64,000 bases of DNA from the NCBI RefSeq assembly GCF_018885265.1, contig NZ_CP076538.1, forward strand, positions 2,082,001-2,146,000. The letters run 5' to 3'. Position numbers and translations under genes: made by a program. This stretch comes from Amycolatopsis aidingensis (GTDB lineage Bacteria > Actinomycetota > Actinomycetes > Mycobacteriales > Pseudonocardiaceae). Below the pieces are notes generated by a model that was given only the letters and a program-made list of their open reading frames with translations, searched no databases and had not been told where the DNA came from. Below, one piece after another: positions 17,301-26,380 of the stretch; the first letter of the stretch is position 1; every line of letters starts with the position of its first letter.

Positions 17301-18928
17301 CAGGCAAGCTGAATCAGGTCACGATAGTCGTCCGACCAGTGATCCTCGGTGCCGTCGGGCAGCAGGATGACCCGTTCGGGTTGCAAGGCGTCGACCGCAC
17401 CGGGGTCGTGGGTGACCAGGACGACGGCGCCGGTATAGCTGCGGAGCGCGTCGAGAACCTGTTCGCGGCTGGCCGGATCGAGGTTGTTGGTCGGTTCGTC
17501 CAGCAGCAGGACGTTCGCCGCGCTGGAGACCAAGCCGGCGAGCGCCAGCCGGGTCTTCTCGCCGCCGGAGAGTGTTCCGGCGGGTTGGTCGAGTTGCTCA
17601 CCGGTCAGCAGGAACGCGCCGAGCAGGTTCTGCAACTGCTGGGCGTCGGTGTCCGGTGCCGCGTGTCGCACGTTGTGCCAGACCGTGTCGTCGTGGTCGA
17701 GGGTGTCGTGCTCTTGGGCGTAGTAGCCGATCCGCAGGCCATGCCCGGGGATGACGCTGCCGGTGTCCGGTGTGCCCATGCCGCCGAGCAGGCGCAGCAG
17801 GGTGGTCTTGCCGGCGCCGTTGAGGCCGAGGACGACGACGCGGGAGCCACGGTCGATCGCGAGGTCGACTCCGGTGAAGATCTCCAGCGAACCGTAGGAC
17901 TTCGACAGTCCGGTGGCGGTGAGCGGTGTCCTTCCGCAGGGAGCCGGGGCGGGGAAGGTGATCCTGGCGACCTTGTCGGACCGGCGTACCTCGTCGAGGC
18001 CGGACAGGAGCCGGTCGGCGCGTCGTGCCATGTTCTTCGCCGCGGTCGCCTTGGTAGCTGTTGCGCCCATCTTCGCGGCCTGCCGCTGCAGGGCCGACGC
18101 CTTCTTCTCGGCGTTGGCCCGTTCCCGCCGTCGGCGGGCTTCGTCGTCGGCCCGGGTGGTCAGGTAGCGGTGCCAGTCCATGTTGTAGATGTCGGCCTCG
18201 CCGCGGGTGGCGTCGAGGAACCACACCTTGTTCACGACGTCGGCCAGCAGGTCCACGTCATGGCTGATCACTACCAGGCCGCCGTCGTGGTTGCGGAGGT
18301 AGCCGCGGAGCCAGGAGATGGAGTCGGCGTCGAGATGGTTGGTGGGCTCGTCGAGTAGCAGTGTGGTTCCCGACCGGCCGCCGGCGCTCGCTTCGGAGGC
18401 GGTGAACAGGATACGGGCCAGCTCCACCCGGCGACGCTGGCCGCCGGAGAGGGTGCGTAGCGGTTGGGCCAGGATGCGGTCCTCCAGGCCGAGGTTCGCG
18501 CAGATCCGCGCCGCTTCGCTTTCCGCGGCGTAGCCGCCGAGCGCGGCGAACCGTTCCTCCAGCCGGCCGTAGCGGGCGATCGCCCGGTCCCGTTCGCGCT
18601 CGTCCACCAGTTCCGCCATCGCGGTCTGTGCCTTGATCATCTCGGCGAGCAGCGTGTCCAGACCTCGGGCGGAGAGCACACGATCTCGCGCGGTCACGGA
18701 GAGGTCGCCTTCGCGCGGGTCCTGCGGCAGGTAGCCGAACTCGCCGGCGTTGCTCACCTGCCCGGCATGGGGCCGGCTCTCCCCGGCCAGCACTCGCAAG
18801 GTGGTGGTCTTACCCGCGCCGTTACGGCCGACGAGCCCGATGCGATCCCCCGGCCGCACTCGTAGCGTGGCGCCGGAGAGCAGGACACGTGAGCCGGCGC
18901 GCAACTCCAGGCCGGTCGCGGTGATCAC
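17300..18928 (-). CDS. ABC-F ATPase, ribosome-associated
   Basis: A 542-aa soluble protein with two ATP-binding cassettes and no membrane segments. Cassette 1: GRNGAGKTTTLR near residue 35, LSGGQRRRVELAR, LLLDEPTNHLD. Cassette 2: GLNGAGKTTLLR near 350, LSGGEKTRLALA, LLLDEPTNNLD. A charged linker of the antibiotic-resistance or translation-factor type lies between (ANAEKKASALQRQAAKM). ABC-F proteins act in the ribosomal E site, releasing stalled ribosomes or expelling antibiotics. GTG 18928 follows GGAG, and O8 lies about 75 nt upstream, leaving a leader long enough for attenuation. Confidence 0.92.
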   Translation of the reverse strand: MITATGLELRAGSRVLLSGATLRVRPGDRIGLVGRNGAGKTTTLRVLAGESRPHAGQVSNAGEFGYLPQDPREGDLSVTARDRVLSARGLDTLLAEMIKAQTAMAELVDERERDRAIARYGRLEERFAALGGYAAESEAARICANLGLEDRILAQPLRTLSGGQRRRVELARILFTASEASAGGRSGTTLLLDEPTNHLDADSISWLRGYLRNHDGGLVVISHDVDLLADVVNKVWFLDATRGEADIYNMDWHRYLTTRADDEARRRRERANAEKKASALQRQAAKMGATATKATAAKNMARRADRLLSGLDEVRRSDKVARITFPAPAPCGRTPLTATGLSKSYGSLEIFTGVDLAIDRGSRVVVLGLNGAGKTTLLRLLGGMGTPDTGSVIPGHGLRIGYYAQEHDTLDHDDTVWHNVRHAAPDTDAQQLQNLLGAFLLTGEQLDQPAGTLSGGEKTRLALAGLVSSAANVLLLDEPTNNLDPASREQVLDALRSYTGAVVLVTHDPGAVDALQPERVILLPDGTEDHWSDDYRDLIQLA

Positions 18929-19000
18929 AGGAAGCTCCGTCTGCGATGGGAACGGGTGGGTGGCCGCCGCGACGACGGAAGCGCACGCTGCGCGACAGCG

Positions 19001-19026
19001 AGTCTACTCTAACGTGAGGTTAGAGT
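19001..19026. promoter_or_regulatory. MerR-box O8, upstream of ABC-F
   Basis: A 26-bp box with GTTAGAGT and AGTCTACT arms. The minus-strand -10-like arm TAGACT gives a predicted ABC-F leader of roughly 65 nt, unlike the leaderless genes of the set. Confidence 0.75.
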
Positions 19027-19044
19027 GACTTGTCGGCTGGGCCG

Positions 19045-20728
<1,684 letters not shown>

Positions 20729-20733
<5 letters not shown>

Positions 20734-20754
20734 ACTCTTACGTTACGTGAGAGT
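20729..20754. promoter_or_regulatory. MerR-box O9, overlapping the RNase J start
   Basis: Fits the 26-bp frame around its central ACGT, with weaker arms (GTCATACTCT and GTGAGAGT). It also forms an offset 21-bp dyad, ACTCTTACG with CGTGAGAGT. It covers the RNase J ATG, so a bound regulator could block rather than activate. Confidence 0.55.
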
Positions 20755-20783
20755 GTCGGCAACGTGCCCTGTGATCCTGCTCA

Positions 20784-20809
20784 ACTATACCTTGACGTGA
20801 GGGTAGTGT
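20784..20809. promoter_or_regulatory. MerR-box O10, between RNase J and MerR copy 2
   Basis: A 26-bp box with the minus-strand arm TATAGT (towards RNase J, leader about 50 nt) and the plus-strand arm TAGTGT (towards the MerR gene). It probably serves both divergent genes. Confidence 0.75.
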
Positions 20810-20849
20810 CAGTCCGGTAGCGTACGTGCGGCGAGAAGTGGGGTGTCAC

Positions 20850-21263
20850 GTGGGCGAGCACATGCGGATCGGCGAGGTGGCCCGCCGGACAGGTCTGTCG
20901 CTGCGCGCGATCCGCCGTTGTGCGGAGGATGGCTTGGTCCAGGCCAGCGCCCGCGGTCAGGGTGGTGTCCACCTCTACACCGGCCAGGACCTGGTCCGCC
21001 TGCACCTCGTCCGGCGCATGGAGCACCTCGGATTCGACGTGGCGCGGATGCGCGACCTGCTGGCCGCATTGCCGTCCGGCACGCCGGCCACTGGGGAGGA
21101 AGACAGTACCCGGCTGGCCGAGCTCGTGGCCGCGGCCGAGGGGCGCTGCGGAGAGCTGCGCGCCGCCGTTGTGGCCGCCGAGGAGTTCGCTGCGGCGCTG
21201 CGGAGGATCGCCGACCATATGCGGATCTTGTCCGACAGCCGGACTACGTCAACGGCTTGGTAA
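20850..21263 (+). CDS. MerR-family regulator, copy 2 (diverged reading head)
   Basis: A 137-aa MerR paralogue. The first helix is kept (IGEVARRTGLSLRAIRRCAE), but the near-invariant RYYEE wing of the other copies is RRCAED, and the second wing reads GQGGVHLYTGQDLVRL. It may therefore bind a different site or act as a dominant-negative or effector-only partner. Start GTG 20850 matches the V-G-E-H-M start of the paralogues; GTG 20826 is an alternative. O10 lies upstream. Confidence 0.85.
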   Translation: MGEHMRIGEVARRTGLSLRAIRRCAEDGLVQASARGQGGVHLYTGQDLVRLHLVRRMEHLGFDVARMRDLLAALPSGTPATGEEDSTRLAELVAAAEGRCGELRAAVVAAEEFAAALRRIADHMRILSDSRTTSTAW

Positions 21264-21322
21264 CCCTGCCTTCCCGTGGGATCGCCGGCCTCTCGTGGCC
21301 GTCGCGGGAGCAGCGGTCCCGC

Positions 21323-21718
21323 TCATGGCCGCCGCTCCCGCCGGGAAAGGGCGAGCTGGGCGCGGAGCAGGTTCGCGAACTCCTCGGCACTGCGCAGCTG
21401 CGCACGTAGCTCTGCGCACCGGCGCTCGGCGATCACGGCGAACTCGGCCAGCCGGGACGCCGGATCATCGATCCGGGGGCCGTCAGGAACCGGATCGAGG
21501 ATCGCCAGCAGCTCGAGCATCTCCTCCAGCTGGAAGCCCAGCGACTTCATGCGTTTGGCGAGGGTCAGTCTGTTCACGTCGGGCTCGGTGTAGAGGCGGA
21601 ACCCGCCCTGGCTGTGGGCGCTGGGAACGACCAGCTCCACCTCTTCGTAGTAGCGAATCGTGCGCAGCGACAGGCCGGTGCGCTCGGCGACCTCGCCGAT
21701 CTGCATCAGCCCGTCCAC
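21323..21718 (-). CDS. MerR-family regulator, copy 3
   Basis: A 131-aa MerR protein with intact IGEVAERTGLSLRTIRYYEE helix-turn-helix and FRLYTEPDVNRLTLAKRMKS wing, then the dimerisation coiled coil. GTG 21718 follows AGGAAGGA. It is convergent with copy 2. Alone of the four it has no clear 26-bp box at its promoter, so it may be the constitutive sensor, but this is inference. Confidence 0.88.
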   Translation of the reverse strand: MDGLMQIGEVAERTGLSLRTIRYYEEVELVVPSAHSQGGFRLYTEPDVNRLTLAKRMKSLGFQLEEMLELLAILDPVPDGPRIDDPASRLAEFAVIAERRCAELRAQLRSAEEFANLLRAQLALSRRERRP

Positions 21719-21832
21719 ATACGTTCCTTCCTCGGCAGGGCGCCACTGTACGTATCCGGGCGCCCACGTTGTCCGGCAACCACGCGCCGCCAGGAGCCTC
21801 GGGCCAGGCCTCCTGGCGGCGCGTGGCATCGG

Positions 21833-22057
21833 CTAGGTCGGCAGCCGGGAACCGAGCAGCCGCTTGGCCCGCTCGGCGCGTTGCCGGTCGGTCTCCTGCA
21901 CGTCACGGAAGAACTCCACCGCCTCCGTGTCGCCGGCTGCGCTCGCGTCGTCGATGTAGCGCTGCACGGTCTCGGCCTCCTGCAGGGTGTGGTACAGCAC
22001 GCTGGTGAGGTTGTAGTGCTCGTCGCGCATGCTGGTCACGTGTTCCGCAGTCGTCAC
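21833..22057 (-). CDS. Small conserved helical protein, ferritin-like stub
   Basis: A 74-aa, fully helical, charged protein: MRDEHYNLTSVLYHTLQEAE, then a second helix rich in Asp/Glu ending RAERAKRLLGSRLP. The ExxH-like spacing in RDEHYNL and the two-helix layout resemble small ferritin-like proteins common in actinomycetes. GTG 22057 is preceded by GGGAGG. Function unknown; its transcript begins next to O11 but runs away from it, and no box faces it. Confidence 0.7.
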   Translation of the reverse strand: MTTAEHVTSMRDEHYNLTSVLYHTLQEAETVQRYIDDASAAGDTEAVEFFRDVQETDRQRAERAKRLLGSRLPT

Positions 22058-22168
22058 CGCGACCTCCCTTCGTGTCGTCGTTGCGCCTTGAGGGGACTAC
22101 CCCGGTCGGCGCCGGACGAAATGTCCTCACCCAGGTTCGGCACCCTCCCGGATGCGTAACGATGATCA

Positions 22169-22194
22169 ACCCTTCTCTTACGTTAAGGTAGAAT
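22169..22194. promoter_or_regulatory. MerR-box O11
   Basis: A weaker 26-bp copy (TTCTCTTACGTTAAGGTAG core) ending in TAGAAT, the most -10-like of all. It lies 7 nt before GTG 22202. Confidence 0.72.
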
Positions 22195-22201
22195 CACCGT
22201 T

Positions 22202-22630
22202 GTGATCCAGCCCGAGACCGATCCACGGCGACCATCCGAGACGACTGTCGGTGAGGTTCCGCGGCGGTTCGCCTCCGCGGTGGCCTACAACGCCGCCTAC
22301 CCGGCCTGCGCGCTGCCGTCCGAGCCGCACGAACGCAACGCCCTGCGTGGCTACCACGCCGCGATGGCGGGGGTCGAGGACGATGTCACCGGCAGCGGTG
22401 CCTCGTTGACCGTCGAGTTCCTGCCCGGCGGTGCGCCAACGGCGGCCGAGCCCGATCGCCTCGGTACGGTCGTCGCGACGCACTGGGGCCAGCCACCGGT
22501 CCTCGTGCTCGCCGAGTTCGTCTCGCTGCACGCCGCCTGGAAAGCCATCACCGGACACTGGCCGACCCGGCTCTCGGATGTCCGTGTGGCGCTGGCCGCC
22601 CTTCCCGCTTATCCAGGTCCGCAGTGCTGA
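22202..22630 (+). CDS. Unrecognised 142-aa protein under O11
   Basis: I do not recognise this protein. Visible are a helical first half (FASAVAYNAAYPACALPSEP), a central strand region (ASLTVEFLPGG) and a hydrophobic stretch near residue 100 (PPVLVLAEFVSLHAAWKAI). No signal peptide or catalytic motif is seen. The GTG start lies 7 nt after TAGAAT, so the message should be leaderless. Typical GC-rich coding bias supports it as a real gene. Confidence 0.72.
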   Translation: MIQPETDPRRPSETTVGEVPRRFASAVAYNAAYPACALPSEPHERNALRGYHAAMAGVEDDVTGSGASLTVEFLPGGAPTAAEPDRLGTVVATHWGQPPVLVLAEFVSLHAAWKAITGHWPTRLSDVRVALAALPAYPGPQC

Positions 22631-22689
22631 CCAGCTGAGGTGAGTGCACCCGGGAGTCCGGTGTCGCCCTGCCAGTGCCAGGGTGGCCC

Positions 22690-22717
22690 GACGGCCGACG
22701 GCCGACGGCCGACGGCC
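22690..22717 (+). repeat. Four tandem GACGGCC units
   Basis: Four perfect head-to-tail copies of a 7-bp unit in the gap after the 22202 gene. It is probably a slippage-prone simple repeat. Confidence 0.6.
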
Positions 22718-22746
22718 GGTAGCCGGTATCGGTGCGGCTTGGGTGG

Positions 22747-23520
22747 TCATGCGCGGTGCCCTGCTACGCCGGTGGGAAACGGTTCGGCATGCAGGCGGTA
22801 CAGCGGCGGGGACGCCGGGGCGATCCAGTAGTGGCCCGGCGCGAGAACGCGGGTGTTGTCGTCGATCGTGACCCCCAGGGGCGCCAGCGCGCGCAACGAC
22901 TGCGCACCGTGGTGCCACCGTGCGATGCCGCCCTGGCCATCGGTGACACCGAGCAGCATCCCGCCCGATGAGGGGCGAGCGAGGACTTCGCTCACCGGGT
23001 CCTCGGGTTCAGCGGAAGGGAGTTCGAGCGCGCCGGTCAGGTGCAGGTGGTGCAGGACCGGCTCGCTCTGCCGGTCGTCGCGGAATTCCAGGGTGGGCTC
23101 GGGCCGGAGCCACAGCCGCAGCGGTGCGGTGGTGGTGCTGAGGCAGCCGGGCAGCAGGACGGGTGTGCCCGTGGCCAGCGCGAGGTGGCACGCCGGCGCG
23201 ACAACGGAGTGATGAGCCGCGACGACCAGGTCCACCCTCCAGACAGGGTGACCGGTCGCGGCCGACTCGGGCGGGACGTCGATCAGGGCGACACCGGTGT
23301 CCCGCGCCACAGCGCGCAGCGCCGCAGGCAGGTCCCCGCTGTCGGGGTCGCCGACCACCGCGATGACATCACCGCGGGACAGCACCAGAGGAGCAGGGGT
23401 AGGGCGGTGCCGGGACCCGGTCGTCAGCATCCGGACTGCCGCGAGAAGTCCTTGCTGGAGCGGGTCGAGCCGATCGGAGGGGACAGCGTGATCCTGACGA
23501 TCGGCGGTGACCACATCCAT
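22747..23520 (-). CDS. Unrecognised protein, family A copy 3 (diverged)
   Basis: 257 aa from ATG 23520, which lies 7 nt after the minus-strand TAGAGT of O12. It shares its layout with the two closer family A copies: the strand VIAVVGDPDSGDLPAALRAV, VALIDVPP, VDLVVAAHHSVVAPACHL, and the C-terminal APGHYWIAPASPPLYRL matching PAGEYAI. No DUF2795-like partner precedes it. Function unknown; the alternating strand/helix pattern suggests an alpha/beta N-terminal domain and a beta C-terminal domain. Confidence 0.72.
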   Translation of the reverse strand: MDVVTADRQDHAVPSDRLDPLQQGLLAAVRMLTTGSRHRPTPAPLVLSRGDVIAVVGDPDSGDLPAALRAVARDTGVALIDVPPESAATGHPVWRVDLVVAAHHSVVAPACHLALATGTPVLLPGCLSTTTAPLRLWLRPEPTLEFRDDRQSEPVLHHLHLTGALELPSAEPEDPVSEVLARPSSGGMLLGVTDGQGGIARWHHGAQSLRALAPLGVTIDDNTRVLAPGHYWIAPASPPLYRLHAEPFPTGVAGHRA

Positions 23521-23527
23521 ACCCACC

Positions 23528-23553
23528 ACTCTACCGTGACGTGAGGGTAGAGT
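23528..23553. promoter_or_regulatory. MerR-box O12, bidirectional
   Basis: Both 8-bp arms are perfect (ACTCTACC and GGTAGAGT). TAGAGT on each strand is followed 7 nt later by ATG: 23520 on the minus strand and 23561 on the plus strand. Confidence 0.85.
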
Positions 23554-23560
23554 CATGGAG

Positions 23561-23815
23561 ATGCGCCGATCTGGTGTGGCGCCGGGAAGCACGGGGTCGG
23601 CCGGTGTCCAGCCCGGCCCAGCCCCAGTGCCCGGTCCGGATTTTACGGTGGATGGGTGGGGACAGGCCCGCATGACACGGCGGGCGCACGCTGGACTCGC
23701 GCGCGGATGCCCGTGTCGCCGAGCGAACAGGGGATGGGTCAGCGCCGGGGGCGGGCCGCGGTTGCCGGGCGCTTGCTCTTCCGCCCCGCGGTGGCCTTGT
23801 GGGTGCGCAGCATGA
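23561..23815 (+). CDS. Possible leaderless 84-codon ORF from O12
   Basis: ATG 23561 has the same 7-nt spacing to TAGAGT as the true leaderless genes. The product (MRRSGVAPGSTGSAG to RWPCGCAA) is Pro/Gly/Arg-rich, matches nothing, and its 3' part is antisense to the end of MerR copy 4. It may be a non-coding or antisense transcript instead. Confidence 0.3.
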   Translation: MRRSGVAPGSTGSAGVQPGPAPVPGPDFTVDGWGQARMTRRAHAGLARGCPCRRANRGWVSAGGGPRLPGACSSAPRWPCGCAA

Positions 23816-24161
23816 GGGCGAACTCCTCGGCGGCGCGTAGCTTGTCGCGTAGGTCGTCGCACGCCCGCTCGGCGGCGGCGCTGAACTCGGTCAGCCGCCC
23901 GGCCGGGTCCTCGACCTCGGTCGTGTTTCCGGTGGGCGCCAGGATCGTCAGTAGCTCGCGTATCTCTTCGAGCTGGAAACCCAGCGGTTTCATGCGTTTC
24001 GCCAACTGCAGCCGGTCGAGGTCCGGCTCGGTGTAGAGCCGGAAGCCGCCCTGGCTGCGGGCGCTCGGCACCACTAGGCCGACTTCCTCGTAGTAGCGGA
24101 TCGTGCGCAGCGACAGGCCGGTGCGCTCGGCCACCTCGCCGATCTGCATCCGCTCACCCAC
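23739..24161 (-). CDS. MerR-family regulator, copy 4
   Basis: A 140-aa MerR protein very close to copy 1: IGEVAERTGLSLRTIRYYEE, SARSQGGFRLYTEPDLDRL, then a coiled coil. The C-terminal tail is basic and Lys/Arg/Ala-rich (KATAGRKSKRPATAARPRR), unlike its paralogues, which could add nonspecific nucleic-acid binding. GTG 24161 follows AAGGA. O13 lies about 60 nt upstream. Confidence 0.88.
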   Translation of the reverse strand: MGERMQIGEVAERTGLSLRTIRYYEEVGLVVPSARSQGGFRLYTEPDLDRLQLAKRMKPLGFQLEEIRELLTILAPTGNTTEVEDPAGRLTEFSAAAERACDDLRDKLRAAEEFALMLRTHKATAGRKSKRPATAARPRR

Positions 24162-24220
24162 GTCGAGTTCCTTCCAACGGGTACGCACTCCCTTGCGTGG
24201 CGAGTGCGATCGATCACTCA

Positions 24221-24246
24221 AGACTACCGTTACGTCAAATTACCGT
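24221..24246. promoter_or_regulatory. MerR-box O13 (degenerate)
   Basis: The left arm AGACTACC and central ACGT are intact; the right arm (AAATTACCGT) is poor. Minus-strand TAGTCT could serve MerR copy 4. The site abuts the end of the family A copy 2 gene. Confidence 0.5.
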
Positions 24247-24991
24247 GGTCGGCGACAACCCGGCGAACCCGGCGGGTGCCGGTCGTGATCGCATACTCAC
24301 CTGCGGGAAACAGTTGCGGGTGGCCGTCGAGCGTGCCCCGGGTCGGCTCGGGCAGGTCGAGGCGGAGTGTGGTGTCGACCATCCGTACTGTGCCGCGCCG
24401 ACCGCCGGTCAGGTGCTCGAGCAGGAGTCCGGCGCCACTCGGTTGAACGGCGACCGCCGACGCGACCACGTCCGGTAGACCCTCGCTGCGACAGGTGACC
24501 GAGCCCGACAGCTCGAAGCGGGACGCGATGCTGTCACCCGCGCCGCCCGCAGTCGTCACCGCCAAGGCCGGGGCATCCCGTAAGGCGTATGAGCTCGTGG
24601 CGGTCCCGACCGCGCCGGGATCGAGCAGGTGGCAGTCCCAGCATGCCGCGCAGCGCTCCGCTACCGGGACCAGCGAACGGTGCGCCACAACCACCAGGCG
24701 CATATCGTCGGCGACCGGGATCGTCCCGAACCCGGGCACCGTCGGCAGGTCCAGCACCGACCAACCGTGGCTGGTTGCCGCCGCCCGCAGCTCGTCCCGC
24801 ACCGCGCGGCTCGCGCGGTCGAACCCGCGCACCACACCGATGCGGCCGGGCGCCACGCCGGTCCCGAGCACACCATGACCAGCCGCTGCGTGTTCGAGCA
24901 GGGTCCGCACCGCCGTCCCCACCGAGGAACCGTCGCCGCGACGGTGACGAGCCGTGACGTAGGAGGCGGTCACGAAGAGGCGGGTGGCCAT
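24230..24991 (-). CDS. Unrecognised ~250-aa protein, family A copy 2
   Basis: A 253-aa protein, closely related along its whole length to copy 1 at 7824-8573 (shared GVVRGFDR, DLPTVPGF, RSLVPVAERCA, DGHPQLFPAGEYAIT). Its start overlaps the stop of the DUF2795-like gene by 1 nt (TGATG). This repeats the gene pair found behind O1, so the two small genes form a duplicated two-gene module. A Cys-rich pair (CAACWDCHLLDP here, CASFWNCCLLDT in copy 1) is conserved and could bind metal. Function unknown. Confidence 0.76.
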   Translation of the reverse strand: MATRLFVTASYVTARHRRGDGSSVGTAVRTLLEHAAAGHGVLGTGVAPGRIGVVRGFDRASRAVRDELRAAATSHGWSVLDLPTVPGFGTIPVADDMRLVVVAHRSLVPVAERCAACWDCHLLDPGAVGTATSSYALRDAPALAVTTAGGAGDSIASRFELSGSVTCRSEGLPDVVASAVAVQPSGAGLLLEHLTGGRRGTVRMVDTTLRLDLPEPTRGTLDGHPQLFPAGEYAITTGTRRVRRVVADHGNLT

Positions 24992-25281
24992 CAGGTGCCG
25001 CCTCCGGGTGAGATCCGCGGCGTGGGTGCCACTGAGCCGCCGGGGTGACCGCCGTCCACGGACACTTCCGGCAGTTCGCTCAACACGTCCAGCACCGAGT
25101 GGAACCGCCGCTGCGGCAGCCGGTTCAGCGCGGCGAACACCACCGGCCTCGCGTGGCCACGAATCGCCGCATCCAACAGGTCGGCCACACCCACCTCGGC
25201 GGAGACAAACGCGTCCTCGATGTGGTCGCTCAACTCGTGCACGGTGAGCGGCCTTGGCCGACTCTCCTCAACGCTGTCCAT
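24991..25281 (-). CDS. DUF2795-like small protein, copy 3
   Basis: A 96-aa protein with MDSVEESRPRPLTVHELSDH, core VADLLDAAIRGHARPVVF and LPQRRFHSVLDVLSELPEV, then a Gly-rich tail. It is a close relative of copy 1. ATG 25281 lies 6 nt after the minus-strand TAGTCT of O14, giving a predicted leaderless message. It is cotranscribed with the family A gene that follows. Confidence 0.8.
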   Translation of the reverse strand: MDSVEESRPRPLTVHELSDHIEDAFVSAEVGVADLLDAAIRGHARPVVFAALNRLPQRRFHSVLDVLSELPEVSVDGGHPGGSVAPTPRISPGGGT

Positions 25282-25287
25282 CCGCCA

Positions 25288-25313
25288 AGACTACCCTAAC
25301 GTGAGAGTAGAGT
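25288..25313. promoter_or_regulatory. MerR-box O14, bidirectional
   Basis: A canonical 26-bp box. Minus-strand TAGTCT is 6 nt from ATG 25281 and plus-strand TAGAGT is 6 nt from ATG 25320. Confidence 0.82.
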
Positions 25314-25398
25314 TATCGAATGGTCCACGATGCGCCGGCGCCGAGGGCGTCGGCGAGCGGGTGCTGGCGGAACCCAGGGGGGTCACCGTGTCGGCCAT
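25291..25398 (-). CDS. Possible leaderless 35-codon ORF from O15
   Basis: ATG 25398 is 7 nt after minus-strand TAGGGT of O15. The ORF (MADTVTPLGSASTRSP to STLTLG) ends with a TAG that is part of O14. Coding is unproven; only the promoter-to-start spacing supports it. Confidence 0.28.
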   Translation of the reverse strand: MADTVTPLGSASTRSPTPSAPAHRGPFDNSTLTLG

Positions 25399-25445
25399 CA
25401 CCAGGACCCTACTCTAACGTTAGGGTAGAGTTGGGCCTGTGGTAG
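25320..25445 (+). CDS. Possible leaderless 41-codon ORF from O14
   Basis: ATG 25320 is 6 nt after TAGAGT of O14. The ORF (MVHDAPAPRASASGW to VRVELGLW) runs through O15 and stops at TAG 25443-25445, overlapping the GTG 25439 start of the next gene. It could be a leader peptide, or chance. Confidence 0.3.
   Translation: MVHDAPAPRASASGCWRNPGGSPCRPSPGPYSNVRVELGLW
25406..25431. promoter_or_regulatory. MerR-box O15, bidirectional
   Basis: A canonical box with centre AACGTT. Plus-strand TAGAGT is 7 nt from GTG 25439 and minus-strand TAGGGT is 7 nt from ATG 25398. It lies only 92 bp from O14. Confidence 0.82.
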
Positions 25446-25672
25446 ACATCGAAGACCAGAACACATCCGGCGTCACCCGAATTGAGATCATCGACGCCGT
25501 CGAACACGCCTTCGCCGACGCGTCGGCGACGAAGCAGGAGATCATCGACGCCGCGATCCAGCAGGAGGCCCGCACCGAGTTGCTCGCGGTGCTTGACCGG
25601 CTGCCCGATCGTGGCTACCGGCACGTCCGTGACCTGTGGGATCACCTGCCGGACATCCCGTTCGGCGACTGA
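25439..25672 (+). CDS. DUF2795-like small protein, copy 4
   Basis: A 77-aa protein (VDIEDQNTSGVTRIEIIDAVEH, core KQEIIDAAIQQEARTELLAVL, end LPDRGYRHVRDLWDHLPDIPFGD). It matches copy 5 at the end of the glycohydrolase frame more closely than copies 1-3. Leaderless start at GTG 25439. Where copy 5 is joined to an enzyme, this one stands alone. Confidence 0.8.
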   Translation: MVDIEDQNTSGVTRIEIIDAVEHAFADASATKQEIIDAAIQQEARTELLAVLDRLPDRGYRHVRDLWDHLPDIPFGD

Positions 25673-25689
25673 GCGCCTCGCCGTGCCGG

Positions 25690-26285
25690 CTACCGCGTCG
25701 GTGCGGTGGTCGCGACGTAGACGGTCGCGGTCGCCTTGCGTTCCTGGTACGGGTTGTCGAACCGGGTGATCTCGGCGGTCGCGGTGGCGAAGGCCCGGGT
25801 GAGTGCGGTGGTGAACTCGTCGTCCGGTGGGTTGTTCGACCAGAGGGTGAACACGCCGCCCGGGTGGAGCCGTTCGGCGAGGCGTCGCAGACCCTCGGGT
25901 TGGTAGAAGTCGGTGTGACTCGGGTGCAGCGTGGGTCGGCGGTCAGAGTTCTTCCAGCGGGGATCAGCCCGCGCTCGTGCCACTCGATCACCTCGCCGAG
26001 CGCGTCGACGACCGCGAGGGAGCGCACGTCACGGCTGGCCAGTACCGCTTCGGCGGTGTAGCCGAGCCCGAGCCTGCCCACGGCGACGTCGAGTTCGCTG
26101 CCCTCGGCCTCGGCCCGGGGGCTGATCTCGGTTTCGGCGACGGTGAACAGGCTCGACATCAGGAACTCGTCGCCGAGCTTGGTCTCGTAGACATCCTTGT
26201 GAACGGCGGGATCCCACCGGCGGCGCAGCACCAGTTCCCTCATTGGTGTCCGGCGCCAGTCGAGTTCCGCGAACCGTGCACTCAT
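25690..26285 (-). pseudogene. Spermidine-synthase-like methyltransferase-fold protein with internal deletion
   Basis: It begins MSARFAELDWRRTPMRELVL and continues with the family core ELDVAVGRLGLGYTAEAVL and VEVIEWH-like ALGEVIEWHERGLIP. Near 25925-25940 the frame changes from ADPRCT to TLHPSHTDFYQPEGLRRL, then runs normally to VYVATTAPTR. The roughly 50 residues normally between (catalytic strand and DxD region) are absent. The junction falls on a CGCTGCACC stretch, suggesting deletion between short repeats. Confidence 0.75.
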
Positions 26286-26332
26286 TGGCCGAACCTACGG
26301 CTGCCGCGGGCCGCCGCGTCGAAGGGGGAAGT

Positions 26333-26358
26333 ACCCTACTCTAACGTGACAGTAGGCT
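26333..26358. promoter_or_regulatory. MerR-box O16, upstream of helD
   Basis: A 26-bp box with ACCCTACTCT and CAGTAGGCT arms. TAGGCT gives a leader of about 15-20 nt before GTG 26381, which carries a GGGAGG Shine-Dalgarno sequence, so this gene is not leaderless. Confidence 0.78.
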
Positions 26359-26380
26359 CCATGCGGAAGCTGAACGGGAG

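Noticed and set aside
20784..20809. SoxR box
   Set aside because: SoxR sites have a CCTCAAGTTAACTTGAGG-type core; the core here is CTnACGTnAG and the MerR proteins lack the SoxR Cys cluster.
22640..22871. Small ORFs across the GACGGCC repeats
   Set aside because: Product is driven by the simple repeat and overlaps the family A gene end; no support for coding.
26333..26358. Rifamycin-associated element upstream of the helD gene
   Set aside because: The inverted repeat here is the same 26-bp box as elsewhere and does not match the published RAE consensus (GGGGCTTGC-type).
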